From contig PHBW01000002.1 of NCBI GenBank assembly GCA_002840715.1, positions 62,001 to 126,000 on the forward strand: a DNA stretch of 64,000 bases. Reading direction: 5' to 3'. Numbering within the stretch: position 1 is the stretch's first letter; each line of letters starts with the position of its first letter. The position numbers and the translations under genes are program-made. The notes under the pieces were generated by a model, which was given only the letters and a program-made list of their open reading frames with translations, had not been told where the DNA came from and did not search any database. Positions 8,750 to 16,751 of the stretch are shown piece by piece. This DNA is from Chloroflexi bacterium HGW-Chloroflexi-4 (lineage in GTDB: Bacteria > Chloroflexota > Anaerolineae > Anaerolineales > Anaerolineaceae).

Positions 8750-9592
8750 TTACTTCACTGTGTGAACCTGCATGGGAGGAACGGTCGGTGGTTTACCAGT
8801 AATCCGACGCAGGAGCTCCCTGCCCAGCCCGGCCATCATCCTCCGAGTGGAAAGGAAATTTACAGTCAAACCTGTTTTTCCGTCTGTTGCTGAAGAGGCC
8901 ATCCACAGTGCTTTTTGGGCGGGCATCTGGGGAGGATTTCCCCAGATCTGCATCACGGTGGCTAAAGGTGCAACTGATTTTTCAAATCCAGGGATCACCT
9001 CCACCTGGGTGAGCATTTCAGTGATGGTCAGCCCAGGATTGAAAGCCATGACCTCCACCCCGCTCTTGGAGTATTCTTTTGCAAGCGCTTTTGTAAAACT
9101 CATGACCCAGATTTTGCTGGCAGCGTAGGCATTCTGAAAGGGAACCGGTCCGTCAGCGCCGCGTCCGAGCAGGTTAATCAGTTTACCTGACCCCTGTTCA
9201 AGGAAAATCCGCATGGCTGCGTGAGAACCGTAATAGGTTCCGAGGATGTTGGTATCAATCACGCGCTTGAAGCGTTCAGGTGAGAGCGAAATAGTCGTGC
9301 CGTAGGGTCCGCTGACCCCGGCGTTGTTCACCCAAATATCCAGCCGTCCAAATGCAGACACCGCCTTATTTGCCAGCATTTCCACGTCATGAAGGTTAGA
9401 AGTATCACATACCATACCGATTGCTTCAAACCCTTGGGCTTTTAGCTGGTCAACAGCTTGCATGAGCGTGCTCTCCGACCGGGCAGCCAAAACCACTTTG
9501 GCCCCAGCCTGGGCAAAAGCCTGGGCAATAGCCAATCCCAATCCCCGGCTTGAACCGGTAATCACGGCAGTTTTTCCATCCAATAATTTCAT
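8750..9592 (-). CDS. short-chain dehydrogenase/reductase (SDR)
   Basis: 280 residues from the preferred ATG at 9592 (MKLLDGK), which has GGAG six bases upstream; an ATG eight codons earlier has no Shine-Dalgarno sequence. The Rossmann motif TGSSRGLG, the NNAGVSGP segment and the YAASK catalytic Tyr-Lys pair are present. The residue 13 before the Tyr, normally the catalytic Ser, appears to be Gly within LINLLGRGADG. Proline-rich C-terminal residues (PPTVPPM) follow the fold. The substrate is unknown. It sits 47 bases after a membrane-protein gene on the same strand. Confidence 0.82.
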   Translation of the reverse strand: MKLLDGKTAVITGSSRGLGLAIAQAFAQAGAKVVLAARSESTLMQAVDQLKAQGFEAIGMVCDTSNLHDVEMLANKAVSAFGRLDIWVNNAGVSGPYGTTISLSPERFKRVIDTNILGTYYGSHAAMRIFLEQGSGKLINLLGRGADGPVPFQNAYAASKIWVMSFTKALAKEYSKSGVEVMAFNPGLTITEMLTQVEVIPGFEKSVAPLATVMQIWGNPPQMPAQKALWMASSATDGKTGLTVNFLSTRRMMAGLGRELLRRITGKPPTVPPMQVHTVK

Positions 9593-9639
9593 TTGTTGCT
9601 CCAAATCACTGATCATATTTATGTGGCCAACACCCTAAC

Positions 9640-10359
9640 CTATTTGTAAATACGTTTGGGCTTCCATAATCCGTTATAGGCAATGATCGCAACCGCCAGG
9701 TATGCTATGGTCTTGGGGATCATGAGCATGCCGATCATGGGGATTTTCTGAGCAAAAAGGATGACTGGCGTGTAGAAGGCAAAGGATAAAACAATCATCC
9801 ATGCAATAGCCATAAAGAGTTGATCTTTTTTCTGTGCGGCAGAGTAAAAGAGCAAACCGAGTAACCCCATCCCTTGAACGATCAGGAACAGGTTGCGATA
9901 AAGACTGATGGGCTGAGGTGGAACCAGGTCGCCCCACAGGTTGGCTGGTAACGCCATGAAGATGATACGGACCACTCCGAACGCCAACAACAGGTTGGTA
10001 AACCAGGTTCCTTTTTGTTGATTTCTTGACTGCCAGACTAGGATAAAGACCATGTAAAACATAGTGACCGTAAAAGCCGTAGTCATCATACCCAAACCGA
10101 CCAGGTGCATGGGAGCGCCAAAGATTATGACCGGTTTGTCGAGCGTATTGGTGACCTGCGCAAGTACCCGAAAACCCACATGCCCGGTATCCCCGGCAGC
10201 CAGCAGGATGAACGCCAGCCGGATCCAGTTGGCCGTTTTTCGATCACTTTCATTGACTTTAGTCATTTTCACGGTCATTAAGATGACCATCCCCCAAACC
10301 AGCAGTAGGTAAATCACATCGAAAAGTGTTTCAAAGAGAGCAATAATAGAGCTGTTCAT
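9640..10359 (-). CDS. hypothetical polytopic membrane protein
   Basis: 239 residues with about seven hydrophobic segments (roughly 8-30, 44-66, 78-108, 119-140, 152-172, 178-202, 207-230). A charged loop (TKVNESDRK) follows the first segment and a basic tail (KPKRIYK) ends the protein. I do not recognise the family. It is followed closely by the SDR gene and preceded 84 bases upstream by a TetR gene on the same strand. It could be part of the TetR regulon or form a two-gene unit with the SDR. Confidence 0.7.
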   Translation of the reverse strand: MNSSIIALFETLFDVIYLLLVWGMVILMTVKMTKVNESDRKTANWIRLAFILLAAGDTGHVGFRVLAQVTNTLDKPVIIFGAPMHLVGLGMMTTAFTVTMFYMVFILVWQSRNQQKGTWFTNLLLAFGVVRIIFMALPANLWGDLVPPQPISLYRNLFLIVQGMGLLGLLFYSAAQKKDQLFMAIAWMIVLSFAFYTPVILFAQKIPMIGMLMIPKTIAYLAVAIIAYNGLWKPKRIYK

Positions 10360-10443
10360 TTTTCACCTTTAATTTTGTAGTATGTTGAGATGACTTACAG
10401 TACAAAAATTCACACCTTTGCATGATAAACGCAGCATTGATAG

Positions 10444-11031
10444 TTATTTTGGCTGCTTGATACCATCCATAAACAAACCGATGATCAAATCAATTTTTTC
10501 ACGGCTTAATGGTGAAGACCCAAAATGATTGGGATACAGGTAGGGATAAAGCAGCCCCAGCAGAGCCCAGGCAGCAATATCTGGATCCATAGTCTTGAAT
10601 TCGCCGGCTTTCATGCCAGCCTTAAAAATATCTTGAACTTTGCCCGTAAATTTGAAGTGATAAGTCTCATTAAAAAGTTTGCGGGAATTAACACTTAACT
10701 GCGACATTTCCTGTGTGCCAAGGCGGATCACCGCACGTTGCTCAGCCGGCTGGGTCAATACGTACTCAATGAATTTGACGACCATTTCATTACAATTTCT
10801 CGATGATGATTGGATCTTATCAATTTCGCTGCCGGTATTCTCAAGATTTTGGTTGAGCACGGCTATAAAAAGTTCTTCTTTATCCTTAAAGTGATAATAC
10901 AAGGCCGCTTTGGAAACTCCGACTTCCTCGGCGATCTCTCGCATGGATAGCCCGTGATACCCATGTTGAATAAACAAGGACTTTGCCTTATCAAGAATTG
11001 TGCTTCGTAAACCAAGGTCATCTGTTGTCAT
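10444..11031 (-). CDS. TetR/AcrR family transcriptional regulator
   Basis: 195 residues. The N-terminal helix-turn-helix is textbook TetR (MREIAEEVGVSKAALYYHFKDKEELF, about 27-52). The C-terminal ligand-binding part is helical (EYVLTQPAEQRAVIRLGTQEM). It starts 28 bases after the MFS stop on the same strand, so the pump and regulator share a transcript. A palindrome in front of the pump (12495-12512) is its likely operator, which would give repression of the pump and autoregulation released by an effector. The effector is unknown. Confidence 0.88.
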   Translation of the reverse strand: MTTDDLGLRSTILDKAKSLFIQHGYHGLSMREIAEEVGVSKAALYYHFKDKEELFIAVLNQNLENTGSEIDKIQSSSRNCNEMVVKFIEYVLTQPAEQRAVIRLGTQEMSQLSVNSRKLFNETYHFKFTGKVQDIFKAGMKAGEFKTMDPDIAAWALLGLLYPYLYPNHFGSSPLSREKIDLIIGLFMDGIKQPK

Positions 11032-11059
11032 AGTCCCTTGCCTTTGTAATCAGAAAAAG

Positions 11060-12478
11060 TTAAGCCTCAACTTCAGTGGTCTGTTGATTGTTCTTCACCG
11101 TAGAGATCTCCTGTTGGTGATTTTTTAACCCCAGGGTCAAGATTACCATGACTACAGCCACTATGCCTACCACGCGGTATGCCGCACTATAGCCAGCCAC
11201 TCCGCCGCCCACTGAAGCAGCCACCGCCCCAATCAGGGCGCTGCTGGTGAGTTGTCCAATGCTGGTTGAGAGTGAGATCAATCCCTGAGCGGAAGTACGG
11301 TTCTCCGCTGAAGCCTCATTGAGCATGATGTAGCGCATGGGTGCGCCCAGCAAAGACGAAAGTCCAAGCCCAATGACCGCCGCTGAAAGGATGAAACCGA
11401 TCAGGTTGGCAGAAATCCAACTGCTGCTCAACATCATCATTCCGACGGCCAGCAGCAAGGTTCCAGCGAACACCATCACCTTGGAACCGAACTTATCCAT
11501 CAGACGGCCTACGAGCGGCGACCCAACCGCCATGGCCAGCACCATCGGCATCAGCATATAACTTGAGTTTTGAGTATTTATTATTGTAGGCAATGCTGCC
11601 ACAGCGAGTGCGGGGATGAAAACCAGACCAGATTCTCCCAAACCAGCCCCTGCTGATAACAGACTGGCCAGTTTGGTTTGTCGTCCTATTAACAAGTTCA
11701 GGTTGATAATCGGATCAACTGCCTTGCGTTCTATGCCAGGTAAAACAAAGAGTAATAACACCCCAAGAAGCAGGAAAGGCAACACACTCAATGAAACCAG
11801 ACTGCTGAAGAAATGTTGAGTGTCAATTTGATTAAGACCATATGCCAGAGAGGCAAGCAGCACACTCAACACCACCAGACCTGCCCAATCAAAACGTTGA
11901 TTGGTTTTGAGCTGAACACTTGGCAGCAACTTCCAACCCATTAAGATCACGACCATTGCAATGGGCAGATTAATGATGAACATCCATTGCCACTTGGCAA
12001 TTGAGAGAATTACACCACCCAAAATTGGCCCCACAATGAAAGCCAATCCAAAAACAGCGCCAATCGAGCCCAGAGCTCGTCCACGTTTCTCAGGTGGAAA
12101 TGTGTCCCCGATCACTGCACTGGCCACAGGGAAGATTCCCCCCGCTCCAAAACCCTGCAGTGCGCGGCCAGCCAGCAATACACCAAACCCTTTTTGTGGA
12201 GAAAGCGCCACGACCAAAGAACCAACGGCAAACAATACCACATCCAGAATATAGAGGGAGCGGCGGCCATACTTATCAGACAATTTGGCCATCAGCGGTG
12301 TTCCGATCAGGTTGAATAAAACATAGATGCTGAAAGTCCATGCCAGAATACGATCGCCGACGCCAAAGTAGAGTTTAATCGAAGGCAGCGCTGGAGCCAC
12401 AATGGCGATATCCAGAGCACCCATTAACACTCCCAAAAAAAGCACCAATAGAATTCTGTTGCTCGATTTGCCATTCAT
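11060..12478 (-). CDS. 14-helix MFS multidrug-type efflux transporter (DHA2-like)
   Basis: 472 residues from ATG 12478. Hydrophobic segments run through the protein in a DHA2 pattern. Motif A-like GTPLMAKLSDKYGRRSLYI, the antiporter-like LGGVILSIAKWQWMFIINLPIA and a second-half LVGRLMDKFGSK are present. ATG 12478 is preferred over an upstream GTG (12493) because GGAG lies nine bases before it, while the GTG abuts the operator. Drug or solvent export by proton antiport is the family role, and the adjacent TetR gene supports inducible efflux. Confidence 0.85.
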   Translation of the reverse strand: MNGKSSNRILLVLFLGVLMGALDIAIVAPALPSIKLYFGVGDRILAWTFSIYVLFNLIGTPLMAKLSDKYGRRSLYILDVVLFAVGSLVVALSPQKGFGVLLAGRALQGFGAGGIFPVASAVIGDTFPPEKRGRALGSIGAVFGLAFIVGPILGGVILSIAKWQWMFIINLPIAMVVILMGWKLLPSVQLKTNQRFDWAGLVVLSVLLASLAYGLNQIDTQHFFSSLVSLSVLPFLLLGVLLLFVLPGIERKAVDPIINLNLLIGRQTKLASLLSAGAGLGESGLVFIPALAVAALPTIINTQNSSYMLMPMVLAMAVGSPLVGRLMDKFGSKVMVFAGTLLLAVGMMMLSSSWISANLIGFILSAAVIGLGLSSLLGAPMRYIMLNEASAENRTSAQGLISLSTSIGQLTSSALIGAVAASVGGGVAGYSAAYRVVGIVAVVMVILTLGLKNHQQEISTVKNNQQTTEVEA

Positions 12479-12494
12479 ATATAGATTCTCCACA

Positions 12495-12512
12495 ACTTAC
12501 CGACCGGTAAGT
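12495..12512. promoter_or_regulatory. palindromic TetR-type operator
   Basis: A perfect inverted repeat ACTTACC-GACC-GGTAAGT (7-bp arms, 4-bp spacer) lies 17 bases upstream of the efflux-pump start. Its core TTACCGACCGGTAA resembles many TetR-family operators. The TetR gene is downstream in the same unit. Confidence 0.7.
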
Positions 12513-12534
12513 AAGATAGTTATATCAAAGGAAA

Positions 12535-12779
12535 AATGGATTGTCAAGAAGTTCTCTGTGTGGTTAGAAAAACTAGCAGTGCAAATTGCATGGGAATTGT
12601 TTGAAAAGATCAAGAATTATTCAGCCGCACACAACGCCAACCTGACTCCACTTATCAATGAGTATTTGAAACATATCCCCGGTTTAATAAACTGGGGATC
12701 TTACGACTACAGTTTGAATCTTATGTGGTCTACTATCATAAGAGATGTCAAACAACGATTATCAAAAACATCTTGAAGA
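12535..12779 (+). other. plus-strand open frame of unknown nature, remnant or small gene
   Basis: An open frame on the plus strand runs from the intergenic region to TGA just before 12777 and encodes protein-like sequence (KKFSVWLEKLAVQIAWELFEK, then YLKHIPGLINWGSYDYSLN). It lacks a convincing start in the intergenic part: the only in-frame ATGs lie inside the antisense of the MFS gene, and the local ATG at 12536 is in another frame. A strong plus-strand terminator follows at 12813-12838, which suggests that something is or was transcribed here. I read it as a 3' remnant of a lost gene, at low confidence. Confidence 0.3.
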
Positions 12780-12812
12780 AAAATATTTTACTTTAGGTCG
12801 GCTTTTTTATTC

Positions 12813-12838
12813 AATCAAGCAGCTCTGCTTGATTTTTT
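12813..12838 (+). terminator. rho-independent terminator, plus strand
   Basis: A 10-bp perfect stem AATCAAGCAG (12813-12822) with CTGCTTGATT (12825-12834), a 2-base loop and continuing T residues to 12838. There is no T tract in the minus orientation, so it points at a plus-strand transcript ending after 12776. Confidence 0.7.
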
Positions 12839-12893
12839 CCAGTTGTCGTTTGCTTTACAAATCTTGCTCGAGGGTGACATGATTTTTTGTTTA

Positions 12894-13283
12894 TTACCTA
12901 TCTTCTCGGGTATATTTATCTGGTAAGAGCTCTAAAATATTCACTTTTACTGGCTTTCCATTTCTAACGATAATGACTCTTGCATTAATAGAATAATCCG
13001 ATATCAGTTCGCGACACATACCACAAGGAGATACTATATCTCCCAACTCGTTTACTGCCACAATTGTGTCTATTTCAGTATCTCCGCCAGTTGCAGCTGC
13101 ACCTATGGCAATTGCTTCACCACATACAGTGATCCTTCCTATGTATGCTTCAACGTGAACACCTGAAAATATATTTCCTGAAATTGTACGCAGAGTTGCT
13201 GCAATATGATGGTGATCTTCTTTGAACCTTTTAGAGATTAACTCTCGTGCAATTTCGATCAACTGATTATCATTATCATCCAT
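12894..13283 (-). CDS. cytidine deaminase family protein (blasticidin S deaminase-like)
   Basis: 129 residues with the zinc site of the small cytidine deaminases: Cys54-Gly-Glu56 and Pro-Cys87-x-x-Cys90. The Gly in CGE is unlike the usual CAE of housekeeping Cdd and occurs in blasticidin-S-deaminase-like relatives. The GVHVEAYIGRITVCGE context also fits that group. It probably deaminates a cytosine nucleoside or nucleoside analogue. It is the last gene of a compact minus-strand unit after the GNAT gene (56-base gap). Confidence 0.72.
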   Translation of the reverse strand: MDDNDNQLIEIARELISKRFKEDHHHIAATLRTISGNIFSGVHVEAYIGRITVCGEAIAIGAAATGGDTEIDTIVAVNELGDIVSPCGMCRELISDYSINARVIIVRNGKPVKVNILELLPDKYTREDR

Positions 13284-13339
13284 TAACTTTTCCTCTTATT
13301 TTGTCATAAAGCATGATGTTTTCAACCAACCTCAAAAGA

Positions 13340-13858
13340 TTAAATACTTTTCCGCATATATGTGCAATTAAATTCTTGACCGGCAATATCCCCAGTTGCA
13401 AATTCAAATGATTGGAAACCTGCTCTTTCATATGTTTTTATTGCACGCTGATTAAATAGTGCTACACCCAATCGAATGAACTCACCATGATATTGGAACT
13501 TCTGGAGGGCATAATCAACACAGGTTGAAACAAATTCAAAACCCAACCCCCTACCAACTAAATCAGGTCGCAAACCAAATCCAATCCACAACTCTCGCTG
13601 GCCAGTTAACTCTAGATCATCAAAATCGCGGTAATCGGTGAAATGTCCTTGCGAATCCAAGAATTCAATTGATAGTTCTCCAACCAAATCACTTTCTTCA
13701 TTAAGAACGGCAAAGATCCCTCTCCCCCAACCTTCCTGATCAAGCATATGATCGGCTTCGTTTACATAATCATAAATCGAATAATCTTTTTGATATTTCC
13801 ATGTTTTCACAATAGTCGAAGCATATTCTTGATTCATTGGAACAAATTTATACGTCAT
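13340..13858 (-). CDS. GNAT family N-acetyltransferase
   Basis: 172 residues from ATG 13858 (MTYKFVPMNQ), preferred because AAGGA lies just upstream; a longer frame opens further 5' but overlaps the preceding gene. The GNAT core is visible: AVLNEESDLVGELSIEF, then the acetyl-CoA loop region LRPDLVGRGLGFEFV and the C-terminal TYERAGFQSFEF. The acceptor is unknown. It is flanked by the TIGR04076 and deaminase genes on the same strand, suggesting an operon of small-molecule-modifying proteins. Confidence 0.82.
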   Translation of the reverse strand: MTYKFVPMNQEYASTIVKTWKYQKDYSIYDYVNEADHMLDQEGWGRGIFAVLNEESDLVGELSIEFLDSQGHFTDYRDFDDLELTGQRELWIGFGLRPDLVGRGLGFEFVSTCVDYALQKFQYHGEFIRLGVALFNQRAIKTYERAGFQSFEFATGDIAGQEFNCTYMRKSI

Positions 13859-13893
13859 GGATGTCCTTGTGCTTGACAAAAAATGATTAGAAG

Positions 13894-14211
13894 CTAGATT
13901 TCTTCTTCCAACCGCTCGAGTTTGAAGACCACAGGTCTGATACCATCGGAACAACACGAAATTAGTTCATTATTTTTTTTCATCCAACCGGAATCGCTGA
14001 AATTTCCTCCCCGCAATAAGGTTTGGATCGATCTCTGCAAATCAATCCATGCCCATGCACAGAAATCTTCAGGTGGTCGGACCATATTTTCGACGATGAA
14101 CTCCTGCCCATCTTCAAACGACTCACATTTGGGAGCACCAGATTGAGTATATTGGATAGCAAAATCTTGATTATACATGCGTCGCAGAACTGTAATTTTG
14201 CATTTTCTCAT
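13894..14211 (-). CDS. TIGR04076 family protein
   Basis: 105 residues. The start MRKCKITVLRR, the middle FEDGQEFIVEN, FCAWAWIDLQR and LLRGGNF, and the end CCSDGIRPVVFKLERL reproduce the conserved blocks of the TIGR04076 family of small proteins of unknown function, common in anaerobes. Conserved Cys and Trp residues are present. It is the first gene of a minus-strand unit with the GNAT (35-base gap) and deaminase genes. Confidence 0.8.
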   Translation of the reverse strand: MRKCKITVLRRMYNQDFAIQYTQSGAPKCESFEDGQEFIVENMVRPPEDFCAWAWIDLQRSIQTLLRGGNFSDSGWMKKNNELISCCSDGIRPVVFKLERLEEEI

Positions 14212-14317
14212 GACATCTCCAATTTTTGTGTGTTTTTTTACTTACAGCAACGAATTAACACAATTAATTGTTTGATTTAATAAGAATAAGCCGCGTGCTC
14301 AATAATAATTCTTGCGT

Positions 14318-14836
14318 TCAGAAAATCTTGCGCAACTTGGAAATACGACGAAGAAGTTGAACCATGGCATAAACATAAACTGACATTAAGACAGCCATTA
14401 TGAAAGTAAATGCTTGGACCAAATCATTTGTCATACGACTGAGAAGCAAAATAAAAGTAAAGAGAATAGGGAAAAATATAATCATATACAATAACAACAC
14501 TAGATATTTTTTTGTTTTTGACTCTTTATCGCTATAAATTTCCTGTTCTTCGCCAATCAACCCTTTTTGGCAAAAATACTGCCAGCCACCCATTTCACCC
14601 AAGTAAAGCCAACCCGCATCATGAAATAGCTGCAAGTAATTTTGGATATCTTTACGATTTACAAAGTAATCAAGCCTGTAAGTGTAATCACCTGGTTCGC
14701 CCTGCTCGAAGTTAAAACTAGCAGGAAATCCAGCAGATTTAAAATGCCAACCTTGTTTCGACATTTCTCTCAACCAGACTTCAACTTTGTCATCTTCCCA
14801 AGCCCAAAACCAGTGAAGTTTCTTTGTAATCGCCAT
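14318..14836 (-). CDS. DUF2812 domain membrane protein
   Basis: 172 residues. The N-terminal half (LHWFWAWEDDKVEVWLREMSKQGWHF to GGWQYFCQKG) is a DUF2812 domain. The C-terminal half carries two hydrophobic segments at about 115-160. DUF2812 proteins commonly accompany PadR regulators, and here the PadR gene ends 14 bases upstream on the same strand. The function of the family is unknown; a membrane stress or signalling accessory is the usual guess. Confidence 0.8.
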   Translation of the reverse strand: MAITKKLHWFWAWEDDKVEVWLREMSKQGWHFKSAGFPASFNFEQGEPGDYTYRLDYFVNRKDIQNYLQLFHDAGWLYLGEMGGWQYFCQKGLIGEEQEIYSDKESKTKKYLVLLLYMIIFFPILFTFILLLSRMTNDLVQAFTFIMAVLMSVYVYAMVQLLRRISKLRKIF

Positions 14837-14850
14837 CGTTTTCTCCTAAA

Positions 14851-15168
14851 TTACCAACCTTTAGTCATTTCTCCATTTTTTACTATGATTTCAGCCCGCC
14901 TAATATGCTCCTTTATTAATTCTCTACCTTTATCTGTTAAGGCATAAATTTTTCGACGATCCTCTTCCCCTACCTTGCTAATCAGACATTCATTTTCCAA
15001 TGTAGAAAATGCCCCATAAAGCGTTCCTGGGCCAATTTTGACAGTACCTTCGCTCATTACCTCCACTTTTTGCATTACACCATAACCGTGCAAAGGTGTA
15101 CTAAGTGCCAGCAATATGTATGCAGTCGATTCCGATAATGGAAGGTAATGATTTATTTTATTTCTCAA
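14851..15168 (-). CDS. PadR family transcriptional regulator
   Basis: 105 residues with the PadR winged helix: AYILLALSTPLHGYGVMQKVE, GTLYGAFSTLENECLI and RRKIYALTDKGRELI. It is a short (PadR-s1 type) protein that probably represses its own promoter and the DUF2812 gene with which it forms an operon. A strong inverted repeat with arms at 15205-15213 and 15234-15242 lies directly upstream and is its likely operator. Confidence 0.88.
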   Translation of the reverse strand: MRNKINHYLPLSESTAYILLALSTPLHGYGVMQKVEVMSEGTVKIGPGTLYGAFSTLENECLISKVGEEDRRKIYALTDKGRELIKEHIRRAEIIVKNGEMTKGW

Positions 15169-15189
15169 GAATCTCCTTTAATTCACCAC

Positions 15190-15242
15190 GCTATATCACC
15201 TAATGCTATATCGTATAACGGTATATTATCACGCGATATAGC
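15190..15242. promoter_or_regulatory. PadR operator region with inverted repeats
   Basis: A perfect 9-bp inverted repeat GCTATATCG (15205-15213) and CGATATAGC (15234-15242) with a 20-base spacer. A third, direct half-site GCTATATC starts at 15190. The region lies 22-74 bases upstream of the PadR start. Confidence 0.6.
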
Positions 15243-15342
15243 GCTTGTCAATAACTCTGCAAAGTTCATCAGGAGGCCAAGCTCCCTACACCGCAACGAC
15301 ATCTTGGATGAAACTAGCTAATTAAAAACTTTTGCATTAATC

Positions 15343-15385
15343 AAAAACAGACAGTATTGGCGAAAAATCTATACTGTCTGTTTTT
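15343..15385 (-). terminator. rho-independent terminator after the alcohol dehydrogenase
   Basis: A perfect 15-bp stem, 15343-15357 with 15371-15385 (core AAACAGACAGTAT), and a 13-base loop. The A/T ends give a T tract on either strand. It lies about 70 bases past the alcohol dehydrogenase stop on the minus strand. Confidence 0.8.
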
Positions 15386-15452
15386 ATCATCCAACAAATT
15401 TTAGTAGCAAATATTCATCTATATTGGAGAACGTCTTTAAGTTTAAAAATGA

Positions 15453-16622
15453 TCAAACTGCCAAATTAAGAACCTTGCGCACATCCTCATAACCGAGCTT
15501 TACAAAACTGCCAAAAGTGCGCTTTCCGCTTTTTGTGCATTTTGCTGCCATTTCATCAATGCGCTCGGTTGGAATATCCATCTCTGAAAGGTGCGTAACC
15601 AGCCCCATGGATTTGAAGAAAGCCTCCATTTTATCAATGCCGGCTTGAGCTACCACCTCAGGGTTGAAGACATCCATTTCAACATTCCACACACGCACCG
15701 ACCATTGGACAAAACGATTTAAGTCATGCTGCCAAACATACTTCATCCATGCAGGAAAGACCACCGCCAAGCCAGCACCGTGGGCAATATCATAGATACC
15801 GCTGATCTCGTGTTCGATTTCGTGAGAAGCCCAATCGCCGATTCTACCGGTGTTCAAGAGATTGTTGTGGGCCACGGTTCCAGCCCACATAATTTCAGAC
15901 CAGGCGTCATAATTATTAGGGTTTTCCAAAACAAGGGGCGCTTGACTGATCAATGTTTTCATCGTGGCTTCGATCAACCGGTCAGTCAATTCAACGTGCT
16001 GCACATTGGTAAAGTAGCGTTCCATCAAATGCGCCATGATATCAGTCACTCCGCAGGCAACCTGAAATTTTGGCAGCGAATAAGCCAGCTCTGGATTGAG
16101 GATCGAAAAACGCGGATAGATCAACTCGGAGTTGACCGCCCTCTTAAGCCAGCCCTCTTCATTGGTGATGACCGTGCCCGTGCTTGCTTCACTGCCCGCA
16201 GCCGGGATGGTTAAAACAGTGCCGATGGGCAGTGCGGCTACAGGTTCACCCTTACCAAGATAAAAATCCCAGACATCCCCTTCGATCATTGCACCCATGG
16301 CAATGGCCTTGGCTGAATCAATTACACTGCCGCCGCCCACCGCCAGGATCAAACCGAGTTTATTTTCTTTGCAAAGCTTAACCCCTTCATGCACCAGCGA
16401 TAACCGGGGATTCGGTTTTACGCCGCCCAATTCAACCCAATGTACATCGGCTTTCTTGAGTGATGCGGTTACCCTGTCATACAACCCTGAAGACTTGATA
16501 CTTCCACCGCCGAAGTGAAGCAGAATATTTTTACTATATCTGGCAACCTGCTCACCAACTTTTTCTTCGCTCCCTCTTCCAAACAAAATCCGGGTTGGGT
16601 TGATAAATTCAAAATTTTCCAT
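15453..16622 (-). CDS. iron-containing alcohol dehydrogenase (butanol dehydrogenase-like)
   Basis: 389 residues, the usual length of the group III family. The N-terminal nucleotide-binding part has LHFGGGSIK and AVGGGSVIDSAKAIAMGA. The metal-site region carries a His-rich stretch (GDWASHEIEHEISGIYDIAHGAGLAVV), with ligands expected from DIMAHLMERYF and HEIEH/AHGAG histidines. The sequence most resembles NAD(P)H-dependent butanol dehydrogenases (BdhA/YugJ type), which reduce aldehydes to alcohols during fermentation. It is monocistronic with its own terminator. Confidence 0.88.
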   Translation of the reverse strand: MENFEFINPTRILFGRGSEEKVGEQVARYSKNILLHFGGGSIKSSGLYDRVTASLKKADVHWVELGGVKPNPRLSLVHEGVKLCKENKLGLILAVGGGSVIDSAKAIAMGAMIEGDVWDFYLGKGEPVAALPIGTVLTIPAAGSEASTGTVITNEEGWLKRAVNSELIYPRFSILNPELAYSLPKFQVACGVTDIMAHLMERYFTNVQHVELTDRLIEATMKTLISQAPLVLENPNNYDAWSEIMWAGTVAHNNLLNTGRIGDWASHEIEHEISGIYDIAHGAGLAVVFPAWMKYVWQHDLNRFVQWSVRVWNVEMDVFNPEVVAQAGIDKMEAFFKSMGLVTHLSEMDIPTERIDEMAAKCTKSGKRTFGSFVKLGYEDVRKVLNLAV

Positions 16623-16681
16623 TATTTCATTACTCCTAAATATTTTCGGATATTGTAAATATTACAAACATTAATTCACAT

Positions 16682-16708
16682 AAAAAGAACCTGAATTATC
16701 TCAGGCTC
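16682..16708 (-). terminator. rho-independent terminator after citrate synthase
   Basis: On the minus strand GAGCCTGA (16708-16701) pairs with TCAGGTTC (16694-16687) with one wobble and a 6-base loop, followed by five T residues. It lies about 44 bases past the citrate synthase stop. Confidence 0.65.
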
Positions 16709-16751
16709 CCTTTATTCTACTATTTTTTTCTAAAAGGCAGAAAATCGGACT

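Noticed and set aside
12402..12534. start of the orphan plus-strand frame inside the MFS antisense
   Set aside because: This part is the reverse complement of the efflux pump; only the segment beyond 12535 is kept as a possible remnant.
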